A stretch of DNA of 64,000 nucleotides, from positions 151,203-215,202 of the forward strand of contig CAWBMS010000009.1 of NCBI GenBank assembly GCA_963790045.1, written 5' to 3'. Of this stretch, positions 1-8,949 are shown piece after piece (the stretch's first letter is position 1; the number at the start of each line of letters is the position of its first letter). The notes under the pieces are model-generated. The model saw only the letters and a program-made list of their open reading frames with translations, searched no databases and was not told where the DNA came from. Made by a program: the position numbers and the translations under genes. Source of the DNA: DATKMP01 sp963790045. GTDB lineage: Bacteria > Bacteroidota > Ignavibacteria > UBA10030.

Positions 1-2
1 TT

Positions 3-1037
3 AACGCGGGTGCGAAAGCTTTAATGACGGCACACACAATCTTCCCGGCATACGATAAAGAATTTCCAGCCACACTCTCCTCGAAGATCCTCGTCGATCT
101 CTTGCGGAAGGAAATGGGATTCAAGGGCGTCGTCGTTTCGGATGCCATCGGTATGGCCGCCATCCTAAAAAAATGGCCGCTGCCGCAAGCGTGCGCCATG
201 GCAATCAAGGCGGGCGTAGACACCATCCTTCTCAAGGCGGATGATGAATCCCGTTCGCAGTGCTTCTTCGGGATCAAGGGTGCCGTCGAGCGCGGCGAAC
301 TTTCCGAGGATCGGCTTAACGATGCGGTCCGTCGGCTCCTGTGCATGAAGTACGACCAAGGTCTATTCGAGAAAGCCGGGAAAATGGATCCGGAAAAAAC
401 TCACATCCATGTACACAGCAAGGAAGTCCAGGGCTTCTCGCGAGAAGTTGCGGAGAAAGCTCTTCTGGTTGTCCGCGATAACAAGAAACTTCTTCCCCTC
501 TCCAAGGATAAGAAGATATTGGTCGTCGAGCAGATCATGCCCTACTCCTTCCTGGGTAAAGATCTGTACAGTCATCCGCACATGTTCTGCGAGCAGATGG
601 CCAAGCATTCGATGAACCTCATTTTAGATGACACCGGCTTTTATGCCTCCGATGAGGATATGGAGGAAGCTCTAAAACTCGCGAAAGAGGCAGATCTGGT
701 CGTCATGACGAACTACTTTGCCCGCATCGAGAAGAAAGGCAATAATCAACGTCTGGTCAAGGCGTTGAAGGCGGCGGGACACACGGTGATTGTTGTGACG
801 AACTTCCCGTACCGAAAAGGTGTCACCAAGGAAGCCGACGCAGTGGTCTGTAACTTCTCTGGTTCGCCCGATTCTATCCGGGCTGCGGCAGATCTTCTCT
901 GGGGTGCAGTCAAGGCATGTCCTACAACGAAGATGCCGATTGATTTGAGTGCCGAGGCAAATATTCCAGACGAACCCTTTGTTCCATTGAAGCCAGGAAA
1001 AAAGCCGGCAGCCAATATGTGGGCGGGAAAGTGCTAA
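3..1037 (+). CDS. Glycoside hydrolase family 3 protein, C-terminal part (5' end outside window)
   Basis: Retaining beta-glycosidase of family GH3 (beta-glucosidase, beta-xylosidase or N-acetylhexosaminidase; the fragment does not decide which). The frame is open from base 3, so the gene begins before the window and the ATG at 24 is internal. The 344 visible residues hold the end of the TIM barrel, where GFKGVVVSDAIGM carries the Asp expected to be the nucleophile (residue 40 counted from the ATG at 24). An alpha/beta second domain follows, ending in a basic, proline-rich tail. A good terminator lies 60 bases downstream. The neighbouring GH116, PfkB and GH10 genes suggest oligosaccharide hydrolysis after xylan or glucan cleavage. 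Family call firm; substrate unknown. Confidence 0.85.
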   Translation, partial: NAGAKALMTAHTIFPAYDKEFPATLSSKILVDLLRKEMGFKGVVVSDAIGMAAILKKWPLPQACAMAIKAGVDTILLKADDESRSQCFFGIKGAVERGELSEDRLNDAVRRLLCMKYDQGLFEKAGKMDPEKTHIHVHSKEVQGFSREVAEKALLVVRDNKKLLPLSKDKKILVVEQIMPYSFLGKDLYSHPHMFCEQMAKHSMNLILDDTGFYASDEDMEEALKLAKEADLVVMTNYFARIEKKGNNQRLVKALKAAGHTVIVVTNFPYRKGVTKEADAVVCNFSGSPDSIRAAADLLWGAVKACPTTKMPIDLSAEANIPDEPFVPLKPGKKPAANMWAGKC

Positions 1038-1094
1038 TAATAAACGTCCTTCCCTGAAAAAGGAAGGACTGTCTTAAAAATATTCACGGAAAAA

Positions 1095-1141
1095 CGCAAA
1101 GGTCGTAAAGGAAACAAACTTTACACCTTTGCGGTTTTTTG
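1095..1141 (+). terminator. Rho-independent terminator after the GH3 gene
   Basis: A stem formed by CGCAAAGGTCGTAAAG and CTTTACACCTTTGCG (one internal mismatch) with an 8-base loop is followed by a run of six T. It separates the GH3 gene from the GH116 gene, so the latter probably has its own promoter in the remaining 160 bases. Confidence 0.8.
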
Positions 1142-1309
1142 TGAAACAATAGTTTTAAATCTCAACATTCTATGAGATAGCATCTTGAAGAGTTCGTTCC
1201 AATTGTTGGTGGTGCACATAATATTCCGAGCCAACACAGGAAAAATTCTGATACTTGAAAACAAACATTCTTTACAAATTTGAACAACCAAACGAAGAGC
1301 GAGAGGAAT

Positions 1310-3865
1310 ATGCTAATGAAATCTTCTGAGTTCGACCTGCACGATATTTACACCATCACGGGACCTGAAATAGTTTCTATTTACGAAAAAAATAAAATGA
1401 CGGTTCACTTTCAAGGAATGTCCAAGACGTTACAGTTTCCGCAGACGGTGGCAATCCAGGGAGCGCCGACATGCTCAATCGGAATTTCTCCGTATGGTCT
1501 TTACAACCGCTTGAACGATGCCGGTCGGCTCATCATGTTGAACCAAAAGCCCGTCCAATTTGGATCAGCACCGTATGTCCGCATCGACGAGACTTGTACA
1601 ATGCTGACACAGAAGCAACCAGACGAGACCGAATTACCGGACAATATCCCAGCACTCAAAAGTTATTATCATCCACCAATTGCTGAAAAAAATGTTTCCC
1701 TCACCATCGCTACGCCATCGTTGGAGATCGCCTATAAGCTGGAAAATATAAAAATTATCCGGCGGATTATTTCTCCTTTGTTGTCGGGAAACGATCAGAC
1801 GCTCATGCCATTCGGAGTCGAAGAGTTTGAGATAGAAAACACTGGGGCAGATGCTCAGGAGATCACACTCGTGATACCCAGGCCGTCTCTTGTCAATTTG
1901 CAGGAGAAGGAACTCAAACCAACAGATCAAGACAGTGTTTACATTAGTACAGCGGCGGTTCGTGGTCAGAAGCACGAAGAATTTCAGTATGCAGGATTTC
2001 GTGGTGTGATCATGGGTAGCACGGAAACCGACAATCGCATGGCATTGGCCGTGCCCGAACTTCCGGGTGTCACCGTTGATATTCAGCCCTACTTCTGCCT
2101 GAACAAATATACGGGAGATCTTCTTTTGAATGCAGATGGAAGCTTCTATGAAAAACGCCAGCCAGTTCTCCGCAGCGATTATGGAGCGGCCATCAGTCTA
2201 ACTTGCACTATAGCTCCGAAGTCATCCATGAGAATCCCAGTAGTCATTGTACTGGATTTCCCAATACAGGTCTATATCGACGGAAAAACTTTTGAACGTA
2301 AATACGTCAAAAAATTTACTAACCCAGAAACACGGACCATCGATTTGGTAAAACTCGCGCTCGACAGTTATCCGACTTGGTGGAACAGGACCGTCGCAAT
2401 CCAGAAACGGATTTTCGATTCGATCCAGTCTAGTCCTTCATACAAAAACGATCGTGCCAGTGCATTGCGCCTGACAAGGTTGATACTGAACGAACTCCAT
2501 TTTCCATTGTCGAACGCTATCGTTTGGGTCGAGGACGAAAACGGGAATGAACGTGCAAGGTTTCTGGAATGCTTCGACTATGCATACATTGATCCTTCCG
2601 ACGTGGATTGGTATTCGATGGTGCTTTTGATGCTTTTCCCGCAGGTGGAAAAAGATTTGTGCCAAGGGTTCATTGATTCGATTCTTGCCGAGGATTCCAC
2701 ACCACGCTGGTATCACCATCACGCATCGAATGTCGAAGCCCGAAAACATTTCCAAGAGCATCCCGATGCGTACGAAGGTGTTTCAATGACGCAGATTCGC
2801 GATGCCTTCAAGACAAAAGGCAGCGTCGCCCACGATTTGGGAGCTATGCCCAAGGGGTATCCTCTGCGCAATGTGAGTGATTATGCTTGGTATAACAATA
2901 ATTATTGGGTGGACTTGTTCCCCAAACTGATGATGCGGGTGTTGCGCAATGTGAAATTCACTGGCGATATCGATTTTCTGAAGAAGAATTGGGAAACGCT
3001 CAAGTTCGGTTTGGATTCTCTGCTTAAACTTGATTTCGATAATGACGGCATACCTGAGGGCTACCCCGACGAGGTGAAAAACACCTTCGACAACTTGGTC
3101 GTCTTTGGCGCCGACGCTTACGATGCAACACAGTTTCTCGGTGGTTGCCAGGCCATGATCAAGATGGCCGACATGGTCGGCGATCAAGCCGGCAAGGATC
3201 GCATCCAGCAGGCGTTCGATAAGGGCTGGGAAGCTCTTGAAAAGCTATGGCGGGACGGAAAAAACAAGAAGGGCGAGAAGCTTCAATATTACGTCACCGC
3301 TTTCGATCCGGAGACTGGAAAGAAAAACACGGATGTCTGGACCAACCAGCTTGATGCACTTTGGTACCTTCTTGCCATTGGCGAAGAACCGCTCATCCCG
3401 GAGGACCGTGTGAAGAAGATTCTCAAAACGATATATCGGACCAACCACTCTTTTATGGGGTGGGCAATGTGCAAAACCGAAAGCGGCAAACCTGTGGAGT
3501 CCGACCAGGGGAAGGACGTCTATACGACTTCCAACTATGTCTTTGCCCAATTGCTAGATTACTACGGCATGGTCAAAGAGAGCAAGGACGTTTACAAGCA
3601 TATGGACAGAGTCGTCTTCGATTACGGCAATTCTATGATTACCCCAGACAACCTTCGGGCAGAGATGGAAAAAGAAATGGGTGAGTCTGCTCCCGGACCA
3701 CATTACATCGTTGCCGCCTATCCTCGGCCCGGCGCGGTGTGGACACATCTGGTATTGAACCGCATCAAAACGATCCAGGAAAAAACCAAGTCCAAGATTG
3801 TCGAATCGAAAGACCTGATTCCGTTATTCTCTGAACTTCTGAACGGTACGGAAAACATCAAATAA
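1310..3865 (+). CDS. GH116-like glycosidase (beta-glucosidase/GBA2-type fold)
   Basis: Predicted 851-residue glycoside hydrolase of the GH116 (bile-acid beta-glucosidase/GBA2) type. The N-terminal half is a beta-rich domain. The C-terminal half is an (alpha/alpha)6 barrel with family-like landmarks: E420 in FLECFDYAY, HDLG at about 508-511, a DNDGIPEGYPDE loop, NTFDNL with D594 in the position of the family's acid/base Asp, and YPRPGAVWTH near the end. No signal peptide is seen, so it is probably cytoplasmic. The ATG at 1310 is preferred over the in-frame TTG at 1280 because AGAGG sits just upstream. It is followed after 29 bases by a PfkB kinase, a likely operon for importing and splitting a glycoside. 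Which Glu/Asp pair is catalytic is inferred from pattern only. Confidence 0.75.
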   Translation: MLMKSSEFDLHDIYTITGPEIVSIYEKNKMTVHFQGMSKTLQFPQTVAIQGAPTCSIGISPYGLYNRLNDAGRLIMLNQKPVQFGSAPYVRIDETCTMLTQKQPDETELPDNIPALKSYYHPPIAEKNVSLTIATPSLEIAYKLENIKIIRRIISPLLSGNDQTLMPFGVEEFEIENTGADAQEITLVIPRPSLVNLQEKELKPTDQDSVYISTAAVRGQKHEEFQYAGFRGVIMGSTETDNRMALAVPELPGVTVDIQPYFCLNKYTGDLLLNADGSFYEKRQPVLRSDYGAAISLTCTIAPKSSMRIPVVIVLDFPIQVYIDGKTFERKYVKKFTNPETRTIDLVKLALDSYPTWWNRTVAIQKRIFDSIQSSPSYKNDRASALRLTRLILNELHFPLSNAIVWVEDENGNERARFLECFDYAYIDPSDVDWYSMVLLMLFPQVEKDLCQGFIDSILAEDSTPRWYHHHASNVEARKHFQEHPDAYEGVSMTQIRDAFKTKGSVAHDLGAMPKGYPLRNVSDYAWYNNNYWVDLFPKLMMRVLRNVKFTGDIDFLKKNWETLKFGLDSLLKLDFDNDGIPEGYPDEVKNTFDNLVVFGADAYDATQFLGGCQAMIKMADMVGDQAGKDRIQQAFDKGWEALEKLWRDGKNKKGEKLQYYVTAFDPETGKKNTDVWTNQLDALWYLLAIGEEPLIPEDRVKKILKTIYRTNHSFMGWAMCKTESGKPVESDQGKDVYTTSNYVFAQLLDYYGMVKESKDVYKHMDRVVFDYGNSMITPDNLRAEMEKEMGESAPGPHYIVAAYPRPGAVWTHLVLNRIKTIQEKTKSKIVESKDLIPLFSELLNGTENIK

Positions 3866-3894
3866 TATTTTTCTAAACTAAGGACTCAATCGAA

Positions 3895-4791
3895 ATGCCA
3901 AAGAAGTACGATATTACATTCATCGGTCACATGTGCTATGACGAGATTATTCCATTCGGAGGGCAACCTCGTGTTGCTCCCGGTAGCGCCGTTTTATGCG
4001 GTGCGATGGTAGCTGCCCGAATTGGTAAAAAAGTAGCGGCTGTCGTGAAGATGGCCAAGAAGGATGAAGCTATCCTTCAGCCAATGAAAGACGTCGGTGT
4101 TGATACCTATCTCATCCCGAGTGAGGAGACATCGTACAATAGAGTGTTGCACTATTCCGCGAACGTCGATGAACGTAGAATGACGCTCATCAAATCTGCC
4201 GGTTTGATTTCCATCGATGACGTTCCAACTCTGGATTCGACGTGCGTCCATCTGGCGGGGATATCGGACACCGAATTCGACATGCCGCTCATGAAAGGTT
4301 TGAAGTCCAGATCCTACAACAGCCTGTCGGTTGATATGCAAAGTTTTGTTCGCCATATCAACCCGGTGAGCCACGACCACGAGTTCAGCGACGTTGCCGA
4401 TAAAAAAGAAATCGTGGCGATGATGGATAAGCTCAAGCTAGACATTGTAGAGGCACGTCTATTGACCGGTACAGATGATCTGGAGAAAGCCGCTGTCATC
4501 GTCGAGTCGTGGGGATGCCCGGAAGTTATGATCACGCACTCGGAGGGCGTCCTCGCACGTGTGAAAGGCATAACGTATTATGAGAAGTTTTCCAACAGCA
4601 ATGTCTCAGGCAGAACGGGTCGCGGAGATACAACCTTTTCAGCGTATCTATCTTGGCGGTTGAATCATGACATAAACGAATCCTTGAAATTTGCAGCGGC
4701 GTTAGTGTCAATCAAGATGGAAACCCCTGGGCCTTTTAAAGGAACGTTGGATGATGTCTTAAAGCGATTGAAGGAAAAGCATTCCTTGTAG
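3895..4791 (+). CDS. PfkB-family carbohydrate kinase
   Basis: ATP-dependent sugar or nucleoside kinase of the ribokinase/PfkB family, 298 residues, cytoplasmic. The C-terminal signature GRTGRGDTTFSAYLSWRL contains the anion-hole GxGD with the catalytic base Asp at about residue 245. The N-terminal half has the GSA and lid-type strands of the family. AAGGA lies 11 bases before the ATG. It follows the GH116 gene closely and precedes a symporter relic, so it may phosphorylate the sugar released by these glycosidases. The substrate (ketohexose, ribose, 2-keto-3-deoxygluconate and so on) cannot be read from the sequence. Confidence 0.88.
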   Translation: MPKKYDITFIGHMCYDEIIPFGGQPRVAPGSAVLCGAMVAARIGKKVAAVVKMAKKDEAILQPMKDVGVDTYLIPSEETSYNRVLHYSANVDERRMTLIKSAGLISIDDVPTLDSTCVHLAGISDTEFDMPLMKGLKSRSYNSLSVDMQSFVRHINPVSHDHEFSDVADKKEIVAMMDKLKLDIVEARLLTGTDDLEKAAVIVESWGCPEVMITHSEGVLARVKGITYYEKFSNSNVSGRTGRGDTTFSAYLSWRLNHDINESLKFAAALVSIKMETPGPFKGTLDDVLKRLKEKHSL

Positions 4792-4864
4792 GGGGGTGTT
4801 TTTGTGTTCATCATCACTCTTGACTTTGTATAACATTTATAAAACGTTGCTTGAGTTGTTATAG

Positions 4865-5137
4865 AGAAGAAAAGTTGTACGTTTTGCTTTAAAAGCCGGC
4901 TTGGGATTTGGTGAAGCCATCACAGGATTTGTGCTTGATAAATACGGCTATGTTCCTAATGCCGCTCAATCGATTGAAACGCTGACCGGTATTCGCATGA
5001 CAATGAGTGTGTATTCTGCAATCGCCTTCGGTGTTTGTATTCTTTGTTTATGCTTCTACGGCATTAACAAGAAAATGGAAATTCAAATCTCGGACGATCT
5101 GGCGGAACGGCGCAAAGCGTATGCTCTGGCAAGTTAA
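4865..5137 (+). pseudogene. C-terminal relic of a MelB/GPH-type sugar:cation symporter
   Basis: An open stretch of about 90 codons after a TAG at 4862 matches only the last part of glycoside-pentoside-hexuronide (GPH, MelB-like) symporters. RFALKAGLGFGEAITGFVL is a transmembrane helix, followed by DKYGYVPN, GIRMTM, a further helix and the basic tail LAERRKAY. No start codon with a ribosome site and no N-terminal two-thirds are present, since the PfkB gene ends only 70 bases upstream. A deletion has therefore probably removed most of the transporter. The family call rests on this tail pattern. Confidence 0.7.
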
Positions 5138-5152
5138 TTTTTTTGACATTGT

Positions 5153-6277
5153 GTGAATAAAATAGTGAAAAATATATTGGAACAAATTCTATTCCCGATA
5201 CTTAGTACGATTTGCCTCTTCAGTATAATCTATTTTTCTGCTTCTGCGCAATCGCAACCGGAATTAAAAAAAATATTTAAAAATAATTTTCTGGTCGGTG
5301 CGGCAATCAATCAAAACCAGATTTATGAACGTGACACAATAGCGGGATCGATTATCTCGACGCAGTTCAATTCCATCACGCCAGAAAATATATTGAAATG
5401 GGATCGTGTGCATCCGCAATTAAATCATTACGAATTCGAAGTGGCAGATCGCTATGTTGCCTTTGGTAAAAAATATGACATGGCTATCATTGGGCATACA
5501 TTGATATGGCACAATCAGACGCCGAAATGGGTTTTCGAAGACAGCACAGGGAAATCCGTGGACCGCGAAACATTATTGAAACGCATACACGATCATATTG
5601 CAACGGTCGTCGGTAGGTATAAAGGACAAATTCATGGGTGGGATGTGGTAAACGAAGCGGTGAACGAAGACGGCACGCTCCGCGAAAGCCGCTGGCTGAA
5701 AATTATCGGTGAAGATTATATTGAAAAAGCATTTCAATATGCGCACGAAGCCGATCCGTCGGCAGAACTTCATTACAACGATTTTTCATTAGAGAACAAG
5801 CCAAAACGCGACGGCGTTCTAAAGTTGATTAAAAAGCTGAAAGAGGAAGGTATTCCGGTAACGGCAGTCGGATTACAAGGACATTACAAATTGGATTGGC
5901 CGACGATTGCACAACTCGATACAACGATTGAAGAGTTTGGCAAGCTTGGTGTGCGCGTGATGATTACGGAATTAGACATTGATGTTGTGCCTGCCACGCA
6001 GGCCAATCGCGGTGGCGACCTGGCGTTGAACAACCAACGGCATGCAAATGCCGATGTGTATGCCGCCGGGTTACCGGATTCCGTGCAGCAAGCTCTTGCG
6101 AAACGCTATGCTGATCTTTTCGTTGAATTTTGTCGTCATAAAGAAATCGCGCGTGTAACGTTTTGGGGCGTTACCGATGGCAACTCATGGCTTAATACAA
6201 GAGGTCGTACCAATTATCCATTGTTGTTTGGCCGCGATGGAAAGCCGAAACCGGCTTTCGATGCTGTGGTAAAATGA
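5153..6277 (+). CDS. GH10 endo-1,4-beta-xylanase, exported
   Basis: Hydrolyses internal beta-1,4-xylosidic bonds of xylan. The single GH10 TIM-barrel domain follows a signal peptide (hydrophobic residues about 10-30, cleavage near ASAQS). The active-site landmarks are all present: HTLIWHNQTPKWV, the acid/base Glu168 in WDVVNEAVNE, the HYNDF strand, QGHY, and the nucleophile Glu273 in ITELDID. Its 374 residues match a single-domain family member without a binding module or sorting tail. The assigned start is GTG at 5153 with a poor ribosome site, so a nearby alternative start is possible. It marks the cluster as hemicellulose-directed. Confidence 0.93.
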   Translation: MNKIVKNILEQILFPILSTICLFSIIYFSASAQSQPELKKIFKNNFLVGAAINQNQIYERDTIAGSIISTQFNSITPENILKWDRVHPQLNHYEFEVADRYVAFGKKYDMAIIGHTLIWHNQTPKWVFEDSTGKSVDRETLLKRIHDHIATVVGRYKGQIHGWDVVNEAVNEDGTLRESRWLKIIGEDYIEKAFQYAHEADPSAELHYNDFSLENKPKRDGVLKLIKKLKEEGIPVTAVGLQGHYKLDWPTIAQLDTTIEEFGKLGVRVMITELDIDVVPATQANRGGDLALNNQRHANADVYAAGLPDSVQQALAKRYADLFVEFCRHKEIARVTFWGVTDGNSWLNTRGRTNYPLLFGRDGKPKPAFDAVVK

Positions 6278-7056
6278 TGGTTGTTGTGATCTATGCGGAA
6301 AACATATAGATAGTATCGACAAGACAAATTTTTCTTTATTTCAATTAAGAAGATATTGGAAGGAACAGCAAATATTAGGCAAGCGTTTTTTTAAGAATGA
6401 CAGATGAGAAAGTTGATTTTGTAACATAATTACAATATTAGTAGCATTAATGTGAACCTCTTGAAGTCAAGGTAGCTACTGACGTTACTATCAACAGCGT
6501 ATGGCTTCAGTTTCAAACGATGCTGGTAACGAATCGAGTTTTCTCCTCCAAGTTTAATTGAACCATTAAAGAATTAAACCTTTTGAATTATTCCCAATTG
6601 TTGTACCGGCGATATTCCGGACTGATTTATACAAGGGCTATTTTTCGTCTTCTGCCGTCATTTTCTTCGCGATAACGTTTTGCATCTACAAAAGAACGAA
6701 TCCAACCTCCACCAATTCAGAAAGCAATCGTACAACAACTTTATAGCGATTTGATGAAAAATGTCCATGGATTGCGATATTTTTCGTACAGTATTAAAGA
6801 TAATGCCGCTTTAACACGCTGATGTAATGAAAATTATGTTACGATAACAAAATAGAAGGAATATGATACAACAAAGAAGGCGAATTCATAGTTGCTTTAT
6901 GTCCTTCCATTAATGCTTCGCCGAAAAATATTTTTAATGGAATATCATATTATCAAATTGCGAAATAAATAGAAAACATTTATCTTGCATTCATAGGCTG
7001 TCGTTCATTGTGTTAATATTGGAATACAATATATTTTTTCCTTAACCATAATCGGT
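6278..7056. other. 780-base gene-poor stretch, probably decayed coding DNA
   Basis: No intact gene is visible on either strand. On the plus strand, short open pieces such as KAIVQQLYSDLMKN followed by VHGLRYFSYSIKDN (about 6715-6820) and, in another frame, EFIVALCPSINASPKNI (about 6880-6945) read like protein fragments separated by stops and frame changes. I do not recognise a family with confidence. The AT-rich last 90 bases must contain the promoter of the sigma-factor gene that follows. Confidence 0.4.
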
Positions 7057-7623
7057 ATGAACTCAGAACAAAAAAAACAGTTAACGAATATAGAGGAAAA
7101 AAAAGTTTTAGAAAAAGCACTTAAGGGCGATACATCTGCATTTGAAAAAATATATCGCTCCTATGTGAAAGAGCTTTGTATATTTGCTGCATACTATGTA
7201 AAATCCTTTGACACAGCTGAAGATATTGTGCAGAATGTTTTTCTTATTCTCTGGGAACGCAGAGACTCTATTCGTATTGATGGATGCCTGAAGACCTATC
7301 TTTTTACTTCTGTTCGTAATCTTTCCTTGAATTTTTTAAAACATCAAACAATCCATCGAAACAGTATAGACACATATTCGAGGTTGTTTTTGCTGCCGAC
7401 AGTTACCCCCTACGAGATCGCTGTGCAACAAGAATCAGATGTTTTGCTAACGCAGGCATTGGAAAAAATACCCGAACGCTGTAGGATTGTTTTTATTTTA
7501 AGCAGATATTTCAATATGAGATATGCTGAAATAGCAGAAATACTTGAAATATCTGTTAAAACAGTCGATGCACACATGGTCAATGCAGTAAAGAGTCTCC
7601 GGTCTACCGTCCGTCTTCAATAA
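7057..7623 (+). CDS. ECF RNA polymerase sigma factor (FecI/RpoE-like, Bacteroidota type)
   Basis: Alternative sigma factor of 188 residues. Region 2 spans about residues 20-90 (FEKIYRSYVKELCIFAAYYV, then AEDIVQNVFLILWERR). Region 4 spans about 130-185 (RCRIVFILSRYFNMRYAEIA followed by the helix-turn-helix EILEISVKTVDAHM). It is directly followed by a FecR-like anti-sigma factor and a TonB-dependent receptor with an STN domain, the standard arrangement for cell-surface signalling in which substrate binding at the receptor releases the sigma factor to transcribe the receptor operon. The expected target is the 8.9-17.7 kb block. Confidence 0.9.
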   Translation: MNSEQKKQLTNIEEKKVLEKALKGDTSAFEKIYRSYVKELCIFAAYYVKSFDTAEDIVQNVFLILWERRDSIRIDGCLKTYLFTSVRNLSLNFLKHQTIHRNSIDTYSRLFLLPTVTPYEIAVQQESDVLLTQALEKIPERCRIVFILSRYFNMRYAEIAEILEISVKTVDAHMVNAVKSLRSTVRLQ

Positions 7624-7728
7624 ATTTTACATTGTAAATCCACATCCATAGGGAGTTCTTCAAGTTCAATTGTCTTACTATTGAATGATTAAGGCTCCAA
7701 ATTTTTAATAATGAACAAAGGTCAATTA

Positions 7729-8829
7729 ATGAGCAAGAATCCACAAGCCCTACGTCTTTTAATCAGGTTTATTTTAGGCGAGGCGACAGAAAAAGAAAAA
7801 CAGAAAATAGAACGATGGTTGAAGAACGACATAACGAATAAACAACTCATGCGGACATTGGAACAAATACTTCATGAATCAAGACTCCAACTCACTCAAT
7901 GGGATGAAGATGAACTTTGGGATAAATTCGCATCCAAGGCAGGCATAACTCTGTCTCAAGCCGAATCGCCCGATGAAGCTAAGCCAAAACCAGATGTGAA
8001 TATCGTTCTATGGCCAATTTATGTAGTAATGCAATGGTGCTTTGGTATAAACAAATCGCTGGCGCAATATGTTTTTAGGCTAGCTATGATTGCACTATTG
8101 ATTCTTGGCGGATCGTTGGGGACAGCTGTTTATTTTAAGAAGCTTCAAGAAAAAAGAGAGTTAGCCTACCAATCGACATATCAGGAATATTTTACGCAAA
8201 AAGGCGAGAGATCTACACTGCTCCTCAGTGATGGCACAAGTATCCATTTAAATTCTGCAACTAAAATTCGGTTCCCTATTGTATTTGCCAAGGGAAAGCG
8301 CGAAGTCTATTTAGATGGTGAGGCATTCTTTGAAGTAGCGCATAAGGAGACCTCTCCGTTTATTGTGCACACTGCCGATGCAAATATACGTGTGCTGGGA
8401 ACTGTCTTTAATGTTACATCATATTCAGAAGACAATAAAACACAGGTAGTTGTATCCGAGGGACAGGTTGCATTTGGAGGGATCAAACAACAAGACGAGG
8501 TATTACTGCATCGCAATCAGTTAAGCTGTGTTGTCAAAGGAGGGGCTCCTTCCACAGCAGAGGTTATCAGGACAGATAAGTATCTTGCATGGCTGAAGAA
8601 CCAAATGGTTTTTGAAAATGCGACGTTAGCAGAAGTGATCAAACTACTTTCCCGTAAGTTTGATGTAGAGTTTAAAGTTCTAGATCCAAGCCTGTTGAAC
8701 CGACATATTATGGCAACGTACAGTAATGAATCGTTATCTCAAATTATACAGTCGCTTTCTTTGTCTCTCCGGTTTGAATATAAGCAACAAGGAAAAATTG
8801 TGTCGTTATTCCTTCATCGAGATTCTTAA
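7729..8829 (+). CDS. FecR-family anti-sigma factor
   Basis: Inner-membrane anti-sigma factor that relays the receptor signal to the upstream ECF sigma factor. A short N-terminal cytoplasmic helical domain (residues about 1-110 with LLIRFILGEATEKEKQKIER) is followed by one transmembrane helix (LAMIALLILGGSLGTAVYF), the periplasmic FecR beta-domain (GERSTLLLSDGTSIHLNSAT, FEVAHK, FIVHTADANIRVLGTVFNVT) and a C-terminal DUF4974/STN-like segment (LAEVIKLLSRKFDVEF). I chose the ATG at 7729 because AAAGGT precedes it; the in-frame ATG at 7711 would add six residues. Its usual partner is the TonB receptor encoded next. Confidence 0.9.
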   Translation: MSKNPQALRLLIRFILGEATEKEKQKIERWLKNDITNKQLMRTLEQILHESRLQLTQWDEDELWDKFASKAGITLSQAESPDEAKPKPDVNIVLWPIYVVMQWCFGINKSLAQYVFRLAMIALLILGGSLGTAVYFKKLQEKRELAYQSTYQEYFTQKGERSTLLLSDGTSIHLNSATKIRFPIVFAKGKREVYLDGEAFFEVAHKETSPFIVHTADANIRVLGTVFNVTSYSEDNKTQVVVSEGQVAFGGIKQQDEVLLHRNQLSCVVKGGAPSTAEVIRTDKYLAWLKNQMVFENATLAEVIKLLSRKFDVEFKVLDPSLLNRHIMATYSNESLSQIIQSLSLSLRFEYKQQGKIVSLFLHRDS

Positions 8830-8949
8830 TCGTAAAATTTTTTATAAGTACATAATAGTCAGTGTAAATCATTGTTTTATTATTCTTTTGAATGAACGGC
8901 GAAAAATATTAAAACTTATCATAAACTTTTTCAATTTAGGAGAAATGAT

